A stretch of 64,000 nucleotides of DNA from Rhizobiales bacterium 63-22 (GCA_001898995.1 MKVZ01000020.1:108814-172813), one strand, 5' to 3'. Positions 36,543 through 46,010 are shown, counted from the first letter of the stretch. Notes: generated by a model not told the origin, from the letters alone. Program-made: numbers and translations.

Positions 36543-37969
36543 GACTGGCCTTTCCACGCTCGCTGCCGAGCTGGTTTCTCATCATCCTGGTGACCGGCCT
36601 GCTGGTAACACAGATCTCCACCCTTTGGATCGCCTCGCAGGACCGCGCCGACGCCAACAATGCGCTGGAACTGTTCCGCCTCAGCGAACGCACCATGTCG
36701 CTGGTGAAGCTGTTCGACGCCACGCCCGCCGGCGACTGGAACAATCTGGCCCTCCGACTGTCCGATTCCGGGCAGAACGTGACGATCACGCCCCAGCCGG
36801 TGGTGGCGACCGCGCTCGCCTCGGCGGACGATCTGGCCGAACTCGAAGATGTGCTCGTGGCCCGCCTCGCCCGGTTCCATGTCATCGATGCCCGCATCCG
36901 CCGCGACAGCGTCGTGAGGCGGCGCAGCCGGCCCGTCGCCCCATTCGACCGCGACTATAGCGACATCGGCGCCGTGGAGAGGCAGATCGACAACGTGGCC
37001 AACACGCTCGGTCCCGGCCGCAGCCTGACGGCCTCGCTGCAATTCAGCGACGGGCGCTGGCTGAATTTCTCGATCGATATCTCGCCGATGAATCCCATCA
37101 TCACCAGCCAGACCATTCCCCTGTTCGCGCTGGTGGCGCTGGTGGTGATCGTGGGGGCGATCGCGGCGACCCGCGGGCTGACCGCGCCTTACCGGGTGCT
37201 GGAAAAGGGTGTGGAGCGGATCGGCAGCGACCTCAAGAGCCCGCCCTTGCCCGAAACCGGCATCCGCGAATATGCCGCCGCCGCCCGCGCCGTCAACACG
37301 ATGCAGGCCCGGCTTCAGGACTATATCGCCGAGCGCGACCAGCTTGCGGCGGCGCTGGCGCACGACCTGCGCACGCCGCTGACCCGCATGCGGCTGCGGC
37401 TTGCGCTGCTCGACGACGATGCCATCGCCCGCGCGCTCTCGGTCGATCTCGACAATATCGAGGCGATCTCCAGTTCGGTGATCGACTTCGCCACCTTCGA
37501 ACTGATCGATGAACCACGCGAAAAGGTCGATCTCTGGTCGATGCTGCTGTCGATCACCGACGATTATCCCGATGTCGCTCTGGAGGAAAACATCGATCCG
37601 CGCGGCACGGTGGTGCTGTGCCAGCCGGTTTCGGTCCGGCGCTGCATCACCAATCTCATCGACAACGCGTTCGCCTATGGCAAAAACGCCGCCATCTCGC
37701 TGCGGCGCGAGGGGGACATGCTGGTGCTGCGCGTCAAGGACGACGGCCCCGGCATCGCACCGGACCAGATCGAGGAGATGTTCAGGCCCTTCAACCGTGC
37801 GGAGAAATCGCGCAATCGCGCTTCCGGCGGCTTTGGGCTCGGCCTCACCATCGCGCGCAGCGTGGCGCGCGCCAATGGCGGCGACATCCGGCTTGAAAAC
37901 GCTCCCGAAGGCGGGCTGATCGCCGAAATGCGCCTGCCCGCCGTCGCCTCAAAACAACCGGACGGCTGA
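36539..37969 (+). CDS. Sensor histidine kinase
   Basis: A 476-residue membrane kinase. Transmembrane segments lie near 12-33 and 190-207, enclosing a periplasmic domain of about 155 residues without a recognised fold. A HAMP-like linker follows, then the phospho-acceptor His 275 in ALAHDLRTPLTRM. The N-box NLIDNAFAYGK, DDGPGIAPDQ and GGFGLGLTIA complete the ATP-binding domain. ATG 36539 overlaps the regulator stop (ATGA). It is the partner of the regulator; signal and targets are unknown. Confidence 0.92.
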   Translation: MRLAFPRSLPSWFLIILVTGLLVTQISTLWIASQDRADANNALELFRLSERTMSLVKLFDATPAGDWNNLALRLSDSGQNVTITPQPVVATALASADDLAELEDVLVARLARFHVIDARIRRDSVVRRRSRPVAPFDRDYSDIGAVERQIDNVANTLGPGRSLTASLQFSDGRWLNFSIDISPMNPIITSQTIPLFALVALVVIVGAIAATRGLTAPYRVLEKGVERIGSDLKSPPLPETGIREYAAAARAVNTMQARLQDYIAERDQLAAALAHDLRTPLTRMRLRLALLDDDAIARALSVDLDNIEAISSSVIDFATFELIDEPREKVDLWSMLLSITDDYPDVALEENIDPRGTVVLCQPVSVRRCITNLIDNAFAYGKNAAISLRREGDMLVLRVKDDGPGIAPDQIEEMFRPFNRAEKSRNRASGGFGLGLTIARSVARANGGDIRLENAPEGGLIAEMRLPAVASKQPDG

Positions 37970-37973
37970 TGAC

Positions 37974-38717
37974 TTAATAGGATTGTGCTGTAGCGGTCAG
38001 GGACATTTCCTGAAGATTGACCGATTGCGGCAACTGATAAGCGAAGAGAATCGTGTTCGCGACATGGATGGCGTCAATGCCGCCTTCCATGCGATCACGA
38101 TCTTTCGACCAGACGGCGAAGGCCGCCGGATCGGTGATCGTCTTGTCGATCTCCGACTTGGTGATCCCCGGCGAAACGGTCATCACCCGAACATTGTATT
38201 CGGCCGCGGCACCGCGCACCCCGTCGCTGACCGCATGCACGAAATGCTTGGTGCCGCCATAGACGTCATGGAACGGATAGACCTTGCGCCCGGCCATGGA
38301 GGAAATATTGACGATGGTGCCGTGGCGGCGGGCCTTCATATGCGGCAGCACCGCATGCATGCAGTTGAGGACGCCGAGGATGTTAATGTCGATCAGGTCA
38401 CGCCATTGTTCAGGATCTTGATCGTCCAGCCTTGCCAACCTCGAAATACCCGCATTGTTGACCAGAAGATCAACGGGACCGAACCGCTCCTCACCGGCGG
38501 CTATGGCACGCAGGACCGATTCCCGATCGCGTACATCGGCGCCACAACATACGGTCTTGGGGAGACCGAGTTCATGAAGCTTGTCTTCACGCCGTGCAAG
38601 CAGCAGCAGGGGATAGCCCGCTTTTGAAAAGACACGCGCAATTTCGGCCCCGATGCCAGCGCTCGCCCCCGTGATCATGACGAGAGGTTTGGTGGTGGAT
38701 TCTGGATTTTCCGACAA
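37974..38717 (-). CDS. Short-chain dehydrogenase/reductase
   Basis: A 247-residue classical SDR. TGASAGIGAEIA near 16-27 binds NAD(P); NNAG near 87; the catalytic Ser is in NISSMAG and the Tyr-Lys pair in YGGTKHF near 155. The start is TTG 38717 with AGGAG 8 nt upstream. It is convergent with the kinase gene (4-nt gap) and lies 87 nt after the stop of the sugar-binding protein on the same strand. It may belong to the sugar locus but could also be independent. Confidence 0.88.
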   Translation of the reverse strand: MSENPESTTKPLVMITGASAGIGAEIARVFSKAGYPLLLLARREDKLHELGLPKTVCCGADVRDRESVLRAIAAGEERFGPVDLLVNNAGISRLARLDDQDPEQWRDLIDINILGVLNCMHAVLPHMKARRHGTIVNISSMAGRKVYPFHDVYGGTKHFVHAVSDGVRGAAAEYNVRVMTVSPGITKSEIDKTITDPAAFAVWSKDRDRMEGGIDAIHVANTILFAYQLPQSVNLQEMSLTATAQSY

Positions 38718-38804
38718 GTCGTCGTCTCCTCAATAAATCGAAGCGCACTCTATAAAACCGGTGGGGGAGAATGCAGCCACTCTCCCCCTGTCCCGGCACA
38801 CCGC

Positions 38805-40073
38805 TTATTTCTTGGCGGCCTGCTCGCGGATCTGCGGAATGGTCAGAACCGGAGAGACCTCGTATTTATAGAACTTGTTGTCGGGATTGGGATCGATGAA
38901 GCTGTCCACGTTCTCCTTGGTGATGGCGTGTGCCGGAAAATAGGAGCCGAGCGGCAGGTCCTGCGGGTCGAGACTGCCGTCGAAGATCTTCTTCAGGAAC
39001 ACGACCGTCGAAACGCCCATCTGCTCGCCCGAGAACGTGCCCGTCACGAGAAGATTGCCCTTCTTGATCTCATCGAGAGCGACACGATCGCCGTCGGCGG
39101 AAGCCGCCACTTTTATGCTGCCTTCACGACCGATGTTTTTCAAAGCGCGCAGGGCCCCGAGCCCCATCCAGTCGTTATCGGCAATGATATGAGTCAACTC
39201 GCTTCCGTGTGCGGTAAGGATGTCTTCCGACGCGGCAAGGCCACCGGCTTCCGTCCAGTTGCCCACACCCATGGCCACAACCTTGAACTTCAGTTCAGTG
39301 TCGTTGAAGCTGCCTGACTTCTTGGCCTCCTGAAAAAGCTTGTAGCCGCGCAGCATCGCCTCTTCCTTGGTCATTTTGAGACCGAGATCCTGGGCGCGCC
39401 GCCAGACGATGCCCGAAACCATGCCGTTGAGCCGGCTTTCCGAGGTCGAATTGCCGACCACACCGATGATCAGCGCCGCGACGATCGGCTTCGTTCCGTC
39501 TTCCTTGGCGATATATTCGCCAGCGCCGAAGCCGTTTTCGTAAGGGTTGGGCGTGATGGTGGTGAGAATCCGCGCCTGATCGGAGGGCACGGTGCCAATG
39601 GCTACGACCGGAATACCGGCGTCGACGGCGCGGTTGATGCAGGCGGCCACGCCGAGCGTATCGGTCGGATCGACGACGATCACGTCTTTCTTCTGGGTGA
39701 TGAAAGTGTCGATCTGCGAGCACTGGCGCTGAAGGTCGCTGTCGGCCACCTGCACATCGAGATCGAGCTTGCTGCCCTGTGCCTCTCTCTTGGCACCCTT
39801 GATAAGCTCCACGAAGAACGGATTGCCCATGGTGATTTCGGTCCAGCCGACCTTGATCTTGTTCGGATCGGCTGGCTTCTTCGGCCATGCCTTCTTGATG
39901 TCGGTGCGGTCCGGCATGTTCGGGTCGATCAGACCCGACAGGGCCGTGTTGGGCATAAGCTTATAGATATCCGCCTTGTCGCCGGATGCGGCATTCTGCG
40001 CGGCGGCAAATCCGGCTGACCCGGCCAGCGACGTGGCCAAAATCAAGGCGAATGTAGTGACTTTGCGGTTCAT
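38805..40073 (-). CDS. Sugar ABC transporter, periplasmic binding protein
   Basis: A 422-residue type-1 periplasmic binding protein, longer than the usual 310-340 residues because of an N-terminal extension of about 50 residues before KIKVGWTEITMGNPFFVEL. The signal peptide ends near AAAQNA. Later DVIVVDPTDTLG and HIIADNDWMGLGALRAL correspond to the sugar-pocket strands. It is last in the leftward ATPase-permease-binding protein operon, and divergent from the catabolic operon. Confidence 0.9.
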   Translation of the reverse strand: MNRKVTTFALILATSLAGSAGFAAAQNAASGDKADIYKLMPNTALSGLIDPNMPDRTDIKKAWPKKPADPNKIKVGWTEITMGNPFFVELIKGAKREAQGSKLDLDVQVADSDLQRQCSQIDTFITQKKDVIVVDPTDTLGVAACINRAVDAGIPVVAIGTVPSDQARILTTITPNPYENGFGAGEYIAKEDGTKPIVAALIIGVVGNSTSESRLNGMVSGIVWRRAQDLGLKMTKEEAMLRGYKLFQEAKKSGSFNDTELKFKVVAMGVGNWTEAGGLAASEDILTAHGSELTHIIADNDWMGLGALRALKNIGREGSIKVAASADGDRVALDEIKKGNLLVTGTFSGEQMGVSTVVFLKKIFDGSLDPQDLPLGSYFPAHAITKENVDSFIDPNPDNKFYKYEVSPVLTIPQIREQAAKK

Positions 40074-40143
40074 CTGGTTTTCCTCCCATTGATGAAGTCT
40101 GGATGGATATTGACGGATGGAGGTGAAGCACGGCCAGGCCGGC

Positions 40144-41160
40144 TCACCGGCTTTCCCGGCCGAAACGCTGGAGCATCACGGCGGCCACGATGATCAGGCC
40201 CTTGATGATCTGCTGCGGATAGGACGGTATGCTCATGAGATTCATGATGTTGCCGATCAGGCCCAGCACCAGCACGCCGATCACCGTGTTGAGCACCGTG
40301 CCTTTGCCGCCCGAAAGGCGGGCGCCGCCGATCACGCAGGCGGCGATCGCGTCCAGCTCGAAGCCGATGCCTGCGATCGGGGTTCCCACACCGGTGCGCG
40401 AGGTCACGACGATGCCGGCAAGCGCGGACAAGGCGCCGGAAATGACATAGACGGCGAAGACGTAGCGGCGATGGGCGATGCCGGCCAGACGCACGGCGGT
40501 TTCGTTGCTGCCGGTGGCGATCACCATGCGGCCGAACACGGTGCGGCGCATGAGGAACCAGAAGAAAGCGATCACGACGATGGAGAGCACCACCGGCCAT
40601 GGCAGCATCAGGCCGGGAAGGCCTCCACTGCCGAAGGCGTTGAAAATGTCGGAGGATTCCGATCCGTCGGGCAAACTCACCGGCTGGCCGTTCGACATCA
40701 TGTAGGTCATGCCGCGCGCGATCGTCATCATGGCCAGCGTGACGACGAAGGGCGCCAGTGAGAACCAGGCCACAAGCACACCGTTGAATGCCCCCAGAAC
40801 ACCGCCGAAAACCAGCATCGCCAGAACACCGGCCAGCACGGCGACGGGGCCGTCGAAGGGCAGGAGCGGCGTCAGCATGGCGACGGCCAGACCGCCGGCT
40901 GCGGCTATCGCGCCCACCGACAGATCGATCCCGGCCGTGTTGATCACCAGAAGCATGCCGATGCTGATCAGAAGCAGCGGCGTGAGCTGCCGCAGCAGGT
41001 TGAAGATGTTGCCCCGCGACAGAAATGCATCCGACAAAAACGCGGAAATGACGATCAGGATCACAAGCATCACGATCGAGTTGTTGCGCATCAGCAATTG
41101 GGCGAGCCGCGAGCCCCACCCCTGCTTCTCGGTCACGGCATGAGCGCCATCTGTGGTCAT
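40144..41160 (-). CDS. Sugar ABC transporter, permease (RbsC family)
   Basis: A 338-residue inner-membrane permease. NTAGIDLSVGAIAAAGGLA and the late ACVIGGARLSGGKGTVLNTVIG are the usual ribose-permease motifs. ATG 41160 overlaps the ATPase stop (ATGA). It sits between the ATPase and the binding-protein gene. Confidence 0.92.
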   Translation of the reverse strand: MTTDGAHAVTEKQGWGSRLAQLLMRNNSIVMLVILIVISAFLSDAFLSRGNIFNLLRQLTPLLLISIGMLLVINTAGIDLSVGAIAAAGGLAVAMLTPLLPFDGPVAVLAGVLAMLVFGGVLGAFNGVLVAWFSLAPFVVTLAMMTIARGMTYMMSNGQPVSLPDGSESSDIFNAFGSGGLPGLMLPWPVVLSIVVIAFFWFLMRRTVFGRMVIATGSNETAVRLAGIAHRRYVFAVYVISGALSALAGIVVTSRTGVGTPIAGIGFELDAIAACVIGGARLSGGKGTVLNTVIGVLVLGLIGNIMNLMSIPSYPQQIIKGLIIVAAVMLQRFGRESR

Positions 41161-42650
41161 TGCTTCACTCCCATCGCCAGCGCGATCACGGCTTCTTCGC
41201 GCATGTGTTCTCCGCTCACCTCGCCCGTGATCCTGCCGGAGCGCATGACGACGATGCGATCGGCCACGCCGATGAGTTCGGGCAGGTCCGACGAAATGAC
41301 GATCACGGCCAGACCGCGCCCGGCGACCTGATTGATGATTTCATAGATTTCGGCTTTCGCGCCGACATCGACGCCGCGCGTCGGCTCGTCGAGGATCAGC
41401 ACCTCAAGGTCGGTGGCGAGCCACTTGGCCAGCGCGACCTTTTGCTGGTTGCCGCCCGACAGGGCGGAAACGGCCAGATCGCCGTTCGGGGCCTTGATCC
41501 GCAGCGAGCGGATCAGCCGGTCGATTTCGCGCTTTTCGGCGGTGCGATCGAGGATACCGCACGGACGCAAGGTGTCATTTGTCCGCCGCAGCATGATGTT
41601 CTCGCCGATGGACAGGTCGAGCAGAACGCCCTGCCCCTTTCGGTCTTCCGGAACCATGCCGAAGCCGTTGCGTACGCCCGTTCCGGGATCACCGTTGCGC
41701 ACCGCCCTTCCCTTCAGGCGTATTTCTCCGTCTGCGAACCGGTCGGCGCCGAATATGGCGCGCATCGTTTCCGTGCGGCCCGAGCCAATGAGACCATAAA
41801 AACCCAGAACCTCGCCGGCGCGGACAGTGAAGCTCACATTGTCGACCAGATGCTCCAGCTTGAGACTCTTCACCTCCAGCACCGGCTCGCCGATCGCCAC
41901 GTCGCGCGGCGGAAAAACATGCGCCAGATCGCGGCCGACCATCATCTCGACCAGCCGGGTCTGGTCGATGTCGGCGACATCGACGGTGGCCACCCGGCGG
42001 CCGTCCTTCATGACGGTCGCGCGGTCGCAGATCGCGAACACTTCTTCCAGACGGTGAGAGATATAAACGACGCAGACGCCCTCCGCCTTCAGCCGGCCGA
42101 TGAGCTGGAACAATTTCTGCGTCTCGCGCTCGGTCAGCACCGCCGACGGCTCGTCGAAGACGATGACGCGTGAGCTTCGCCGCAGCGCCTTGCATATTTC
42201 CACGATCTGCTGCTCGGCCACCGACAGATCCGAGACGGTGCGCCGGACGTCCAGTTGGGCAAGGCCCAGCGTGCCGACGAGTTCCTCGGCGCGCGCATAG
42301 AGGTTCTTCCAGTTGATGAAACGCTCGCCCAGCGCGAGATCGTCGATGAAGATGTTCTCGGCCACGCTGAGATCGGGGCAGAGCGCGAACTCCTGATAGA
42401 TCACCGCGATGCCGTGATCGCGCGCCACGCGGGGATTGGTCAGGCTGAGCGTCTCGTCGTCGAGCGAGACGCTTCCCTCGTCGGGCTGGTAGTCGCCGGA
42501 CAGAATCCGCATCAGCGTCGACTTGCCAGCGCCGTTCTCGCCCAGAAGGGCATGGACCTCGCCACCGCGGGCCGAAAAGGTTACGCCGGAGAGGGCTCGG
42601 ATACCACCGAAGCGCTTCGATATCGAAGTCATTTCCAGATTGTTCGCCAT
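41157..42650 (-). CDS. Sugar ABC transporter, ATP-binding protein (RbsA-type, two domains)
   Basis: A 497-residue fusion of two nucleotide-binding domains. Domain 1 has GENGAGKST near 37 and FDEPSAVL. Domain 2 has the degenerate GLIGSGRTE and ALSGGNQQKVALAKW followed by LDEPTRGVDVGAK. GGAGG precedes ATG 42650. First gene of the leftward operon; the divergent promoter region to its right carries the candidate RpiR sites. Confidence 0.93.
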   Translation of the reverse strand: MANNLEMTSISKRFGGIRALSGVTFSARGGEVHALLGENGAGKSTLMRILSGDYQPDEGSVSLDDETLSLTNPRVARDHGIAVIYQEFALCPDLSVAENIFIDDLALGERFINWKNLYARAEELVGTLGLAQLDVRRTVSDLSVAEQQIVEICKALRRSSRVIVFDEPSAVLTERETQKLFQLIGRLKAEGVCVVYISHRLEEVFAICDRATVMKDGRRVATVDVADIDQTRLVEMMVGRDLAHVFPPRDVAIGEPVLEVKSLKLEHLVDNVSFTVRAGEVLGFYGLIGSGRTETMRAIFGADRFADGEIRLKGRAVRNGDPGTGVRNGFGMVPEDRKGQGVLLDLSIGENIMLRRTNDTLRPCGILDRTAEKREIDRLIRSLRIKAPNGDLAVSALSGGNQQKVALAKWLATDLEVLILDEPTRGVDVGAKAEIYEIINQVAGRGLAVIVISSDLPELIGVADRIVVMRSGRITGEVSGEHMREEAVIALAMGVKQ

Positions 42651-42716
42651 GCCTCCTCCATGCCGTCCGACCAACCTCCCGATGCTGCGGGCGCTCCCTA
42701 ATGGACGGAATATTAC

Positions 42717-42729
42717 GTAGTGATATTAC
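42717..42729. promoter_or_regulatory. Candidate RpiR operator, importer side
   Basis: GTAGTGATATTAC lies 67-79 nt upstream of the ATPase start. It differs at one base from the copy at 42822. On the minus strand it sits just after a TTGACT stretch, where a -10 region for the leftward operon would be, so binding would block that promoter. Confidence 0.55.
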
Positions 42730-42793
42730 GTTTTTAATTTTAGTCAATGCCATTTCGATACAAAATTGGCGCATATTATCGCCAAAATCCGTA

Positions 42794-42820
42794 TTGACAC
42801 TCCAGACAGTTTTATATTTT
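42794..42820 (+). promoter_or_regulatory. Candidate promoter of the rightward catabolic operon
   Basis: TTGACA at 42794-42799 is a consensus -35 element. TATTTT at 42815-42820 could serve as the -10, with 15 nt between. The second operator copy begins one base later. The dehydrogenase start follows at 42855. Confidence 0.5.
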
Positions 42821-42821
42821 A

Positions 42822-42834
42822 GTAGTGAAATTAC
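42822..42834. promoter_or_regulatory. Candidate RpiR operator, catabolic side
   Basis: GTAGTGAAATTAC lies 21-33 nt upstream of the dehydrogenase ATG, directly after the likely -10 element. The core GTGAAATTAC resembles sites bound by MurR/RpiR-type regulators. The regulator gene at 48839 lies inside the operon it faces, fitting a repressor released by a sugar phosphate. Confidence 0.55.
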
Positions 42835-42854
42835 AGGACTGAAGGAGGAGAGTC

Positions 42855-43937
42855 ATGTCACGGGCTTATGGAGGGCCGGGGAAATATATCCAGCGGCGCG
42901 GAGAACTCGCGCGCATCGCAGGGCATCTGGCTCCCCTGGGCGAGCGCTTCCTGATGCTCGCCGACCGCGCGGTCTTCGACCGGCTCTCGGCCGCTCTCGC
43001 CCATGCGCCGGGGCTCGAGATCATCGCTTTTGGCGGCGAGTGCAGCGCCGCCGAGATCGCCCGCGTCGTCGCGCGCATCCGTGAGACAAAGGCCCAGGTC
43101 GTCATCGGGGCCGGCGGCGGCAAGGCCATCGACACCGCCAAGATCGCCGCCGTGGAGACGGGCGCGCGCATCGTCGTGGTTCCGACCATCGCCTCAACCG
43201 ACGCGCCCTGCTCGGCCGTCGCGGTGCGCTATACGGAAGCCGGCGTCTACGAGGAATCGCTGCGCCTGCCGCGCAATCCCGATCTGGTGCTGGTCGATCC
43301 CGAGATCATCGTCGCCGCGCCCGTGCGCTTCCTCGTGGCCGGCATAGGCGACGCCTTCTCCACCTGGTACGAAGCGCGCTCCAACATCGAATCCCGCACG
43401 CCGAACTATGTCGCGGGCGGCTTTCCGCCGACGGAAGTGGGGATCGCCATCGCGCGGCGCTGCCACGACCTGCTGATGGCCGAGGCCGTCAAGGCCGTCA
43501 GCGCAGCCAAGGCCGGCCTCATCACCGCCTCCGTCGATCGCATCATCGAAGCCAATATCCTGATGAGCGGGCTAGGCTTCGAGAATTGCGGCTGCTCGGC
43601 CGCCCACGGCATCCATGACGGGCTGACGGCGCTGGAAGAGACGCATCGCTTCCTGCATGGCGAGAAAGTCGCCTTCGGAACGCTGTGCCTCCTGATGCTG
43701 GAAAACCGCGACGCAACCGAGATCGCCGAGGCGGTTCGCTTTTGCCGCAGCCTCGGCCTGCCGACCACGCTGGCCGATCTGGGACTGGCCGGAGCCGGCC
43801 GCACCGAGATCGAGCGCGTGGCCGAAGCCGCGCTCGCCCCCGGAGAATGCACCTTCGCCACTCCGGTCGAGCTGACCGTCGACACCGTGCGCGACGCGAT
43901 CCTCGCGCTCGACGCCTTCGCCAGAGAGGTCGCCTGA
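42855..43937 (+). CDS. Iron-containing alcohol dehydrogenase (glycerol dehydrogenase-like)
   Basis: A 360-residue group III dehydrogenase of the GldA type. The NAD loop VVIGAGGGKAIDTAK lies near 90-104, and the metal-binding region includes SAAHGIHDGL near 250 and HRFLHGEKVAFG near 265. Family members oxidise glycerol or other polyols to ketoses. GAGGAG precedes the ATG. First gene of the rightward operon; its stop overlaps the next start (TGATG). It probably performs the first or second oxidation of the imported compound. Confidence 0.88.
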   Translation: MSRAYGGPGKYIQRRGELARIAGHLAPLGERFLMLADRAVFDRLSAALAHAPGLEIIAFGGECSAAEIARVVARIRETKAQVVIGAGGGKAIDTAKIAAVETGARIVVVPTIASTDAPCSAVAVRYTEAGVYEESLRLPRNPDLVLVDPEIIVAAPVRFLVAGIGDAFSTWYEARSNIESRTPNYVAGGFPPTEVGIAIARRCHDLLMAEAVKAVSAAKAGLITASVDRIIEANILMSGLGFENCGCSAAHGIHDGLTALEETHRFLHGEKVAFGTLCLLMLENRDATEIAEAVRFCRSLGLPTTLADLGLAGAGRTEIERVAEAALAPGECTFATPVELTVDTVRDAILALDAFAREVA

Positions 43938-44695
43938 TGTCTCAATCTCCGCTTTCCGCAACGGGCTTTCAGGATTCCGTGGTTCTGGTGACGGGCGCGG
44001 CGGCCGGCATCGGCCTCGCCATCGCGCGCATGTTCGCCGAACGCGGCGCGAAGCTGTTCCTGATCGACCGGGACGAAAAAATCGGCGCGGTCGCGGCCGA
44101 TCTCGGGCCGCACCATCGCGCCATGCGGCTCGACGTGCGAGAGGACGATTGCGGCGAGCGCGCCGTGGCGGCGACGCTCGACGCCTTCGGCCGGCTCGAC
44201 ATCCTTATCAACAATGTCGGCATCGGCCCGCTCGCGCCTGCGGAGGATTATCCACTCGACCTGTGGGACGCGACCATGTCGATCAACCTGCGCTCGGCCT
44301 TTCTTTTCGCCAAGGCCGCGGCGGAGCCAATGTTCCGGCAGGGTTACGGCCGTATCGTCAACATGTCGTCGCAGGCCGCGACCATCGGCATCGAGGGTCA
44401 TGTCGCCTATTGCACCAGCAAGGCCGGCATCCTCGGCATGACGCGCTGCATGGCGCTCGAATGGGGCCGGCGCGGCGTCACCGTCAATGCGCTGTCGCCC
44501 ACCGTCACCGAAACCGAACTCGGCCTGATGAGTTGGGGCGGCGAAAAGGGCGTCCAGACCCGCGCCGCCATTCCGGTCGGCCGCTTCGCCAAGCCCGAGG
44601 AGGTCGCCGAGGCGGTGCTTTATCTCGCAAGCCCGCAGGCTGCGATGGTCAACGGCGCGAACCTCGCCATCGACGGCGGCTACACCATCCGCTGA
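43937..44695 (+). CDS. Short-chain dehydrogenase/reductase
   Basis: A 252-residue classical SDR. VTGAAAGIGLAIA near 16, NNVG near 93, Ser in NMSSQAA and the YCTSKAG Tyr-Lys pair near 157 are present; the C-terminus GANLAIDGGYTIR is typical of sugar and polyol SDRs. ATG 43937 overlaps the previous stop. It probably oxidises a sugar, sugar alcohol or aldose in this pathway. Confidence 0.9.
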   Translation: MSQSPLSATGFQDSVVLVTGAAAGIGLAIARMFAERGAKLFLIDRDEKIGAVAADLGPHHRAMRLDVREDDCGERAVAATLDAFGRLDILINNVGIGPLAPAEDYPLDLWDATMSINLRSAFLFAKAAAEPMFRQGYGRIVNMSSQAATIGIEGHVAYCTSKAGILGMTRCMALEWGRRGVTVNALSPTVTETELGLMSWGGEKGVQTRAAIPVGRFAKPEEVAEAVLYLASPQAAMVNGANLAIDGGYTIR

Positions 44696-44715
44696 GACGC
44701 AACAGGAGCCCTATC

Positions 44716-45342
44716 TTGAAATTGTCAGACCCCACCACATGCTTCATCGATCCGGTCTCCGGCAAATTGGCCCATGCGACGGGCCGGTATGAAAAGCGTC
44801 TCGCCGACCTCGCCGGCCTCTATCGCGACGAAAAGGCTTTCGACGCGCTTGCAGCGCGGGAGAGCGACCGCGTCGTCTACGCGGTCGAGGAATTCCGTCC
44901 CACCGAAGCGACGGGCGACCTGATCTTCGGCGTGACCCACATGGAGCCCGGCGCGGTCTCTGGCGAATATTTCATGACGCGCGGCCATATCCACAAGCTG
45001 GGCAACCGTCCGGAAATCTATCAGGGCTTGTCCGGCGAAGGCCTGATGCTGATGGAATCGCCGCAGGGCGAGACGCGCATCGTCGAAATCAGGCCGCATG
45101 CGGTCTGCTACGTTCCGCCGTTCTGGATTCATCGCTCGGTCAACACCGGCTCCGGCCCCTTCGTGATGTTCTTCTGTTATCCGTCGGATTCCGGTCAGGA
45201 TTACGAGATCATAGCCCGTTCCGGCGGCATGCGCAGCCGCATCTTCGCCGACGGCAAAGGCGGCTGGGTCGAACGCGAAAACGATCTCTATCGCCCCCGG
45301 ACCTCACAGGAAATCGACGCGGTCGCGCAGAGCGCGGCGTAA
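44716..45342 (+). CDS. Cupin-type phosphoglucose isomerase-like protein
   Basis: A 208-residue single-cupin protein of the archaeal-type glucose-6-phosphate isomerase family. The metal site is visible: TRGHIHKLGNRPEIYQ gives His 91, His 93 and Glu 100, and VPPFWIHRSVN gives His 139. I start at TTG 44716 because AGGAG lies 7 nt upstream; an upstream extension belongs to another frame. The family is rare in proteobacteria next to the classical Pgi, so the real substrate here is probably another sugar phosphate. Confidence 0.82.
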   Translation: MKLSDPTTCFIDPVSGKLAHATGRYEKRLADLAGLYRDEKAFDALAARESDRVVYAVEEFRPTEATGDLIFGVTHMEPGAVSGEYFMTRGHIHKLGNRPEIYQGLSGEGLMLMESPQGETRIVEIRPHAVCYVPPFWIHRSVNTGSGPFVMFFCYPSDSGQDYEIIARSGGMRSRIFADGKGGWVERENDLYRPRTSQEIDAVAQSAA

Positions 45343-45353
45343 AGGCGGACATC

Positions 45354-46010
45354 ATGACCGACACCATCTTTCATCGCATTTCAGAACTCGGCGTCGTGCC
45401 GGTGATCGCCATCGATGACGCCTCCAGGGCGCTGGCGCTCGCCGACGCGCTTCTGGAGGGCGGCCTTCCGGTCGCCGAAATCACCTTCCGCACGCAGGCC
45501 GCAGCCGAAGCGATCGGGGCCATGGCGCAAAAACGGCCCGAGTTGATCACCGGCGCGGGCACGATTCTCGACGCGGAGAATCTCAAGGCCGCAAAGGCCG
45601 CCGGAGCCCGTTTCGGCCTCGCGCCCGGTTACGATCCGAAGATCACCGCCGCCGCGAAAGCCGCCGGCCTGCCCTTCGCGCCGGGCGTGATGACGCCGTC
45701 CGAGCTGGGCGCGGGTCTGGGCGAAGGGCTGAAGCTCTTCAAGTTCTTCCCGGCCAAGGCTGCGGGGGGACGCGAACTGCTTTCGGCCATCAACGCGCCC
45801 TTCGCGCATCTCAGCCCCCGCTTCGTGCCCACCGGCGGCGTCACGCTCGACACGATGCGCGACTGGCTCAGCCTGCCCGCGGTCGCGGCGGTCGGCGGCA
45901 CCTGGATCGCCACCCGCGAGGACATCGCCGCCGGCGATTTCGCCGCCATCAGCCGCAAGGCCCGCGAAGCCGTCGAACGAGCAAAACAGATCCGCGAGGA
46001 ACGCAAATGA
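45354..46010 (+). CDS. KDPG/KHG-type aldolase
   Basis: A 218-residue class I aldolase of the Eda family. Glu 42 in AEITFRT and the Schiff-base Lys 130 in LKLFKFFPA are in the family positions; VPTGGV near 163 binds phosphate. It cleaves 2-keto-3-deoxy sugar acids or their 6-phosphates to pyruvate and an aldehyde. Its last 4 nt overlap the next gene. In this operon it implies that a sugar acid is dehydrated and cleaved. Confidence 0.87.
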   Translation: MTDTIFHRISELGVVPVIAIDDASRALALADALLEGGLPVAEITFRTQAAAEAIGAMAQKRPELITGAGTILDAENLKAAKAAGARFGLAPGYDPKITAAAKAAGLPFAPGVMTPSELGAGLGEGLKLFKFFPAKAAGGRELLSAINAPFAHLSPRFVPTGGVTLDTMRDWLSLPAVAAVGGTWIATREDIAAGDFAAISRKAREAVERAKQIREERK

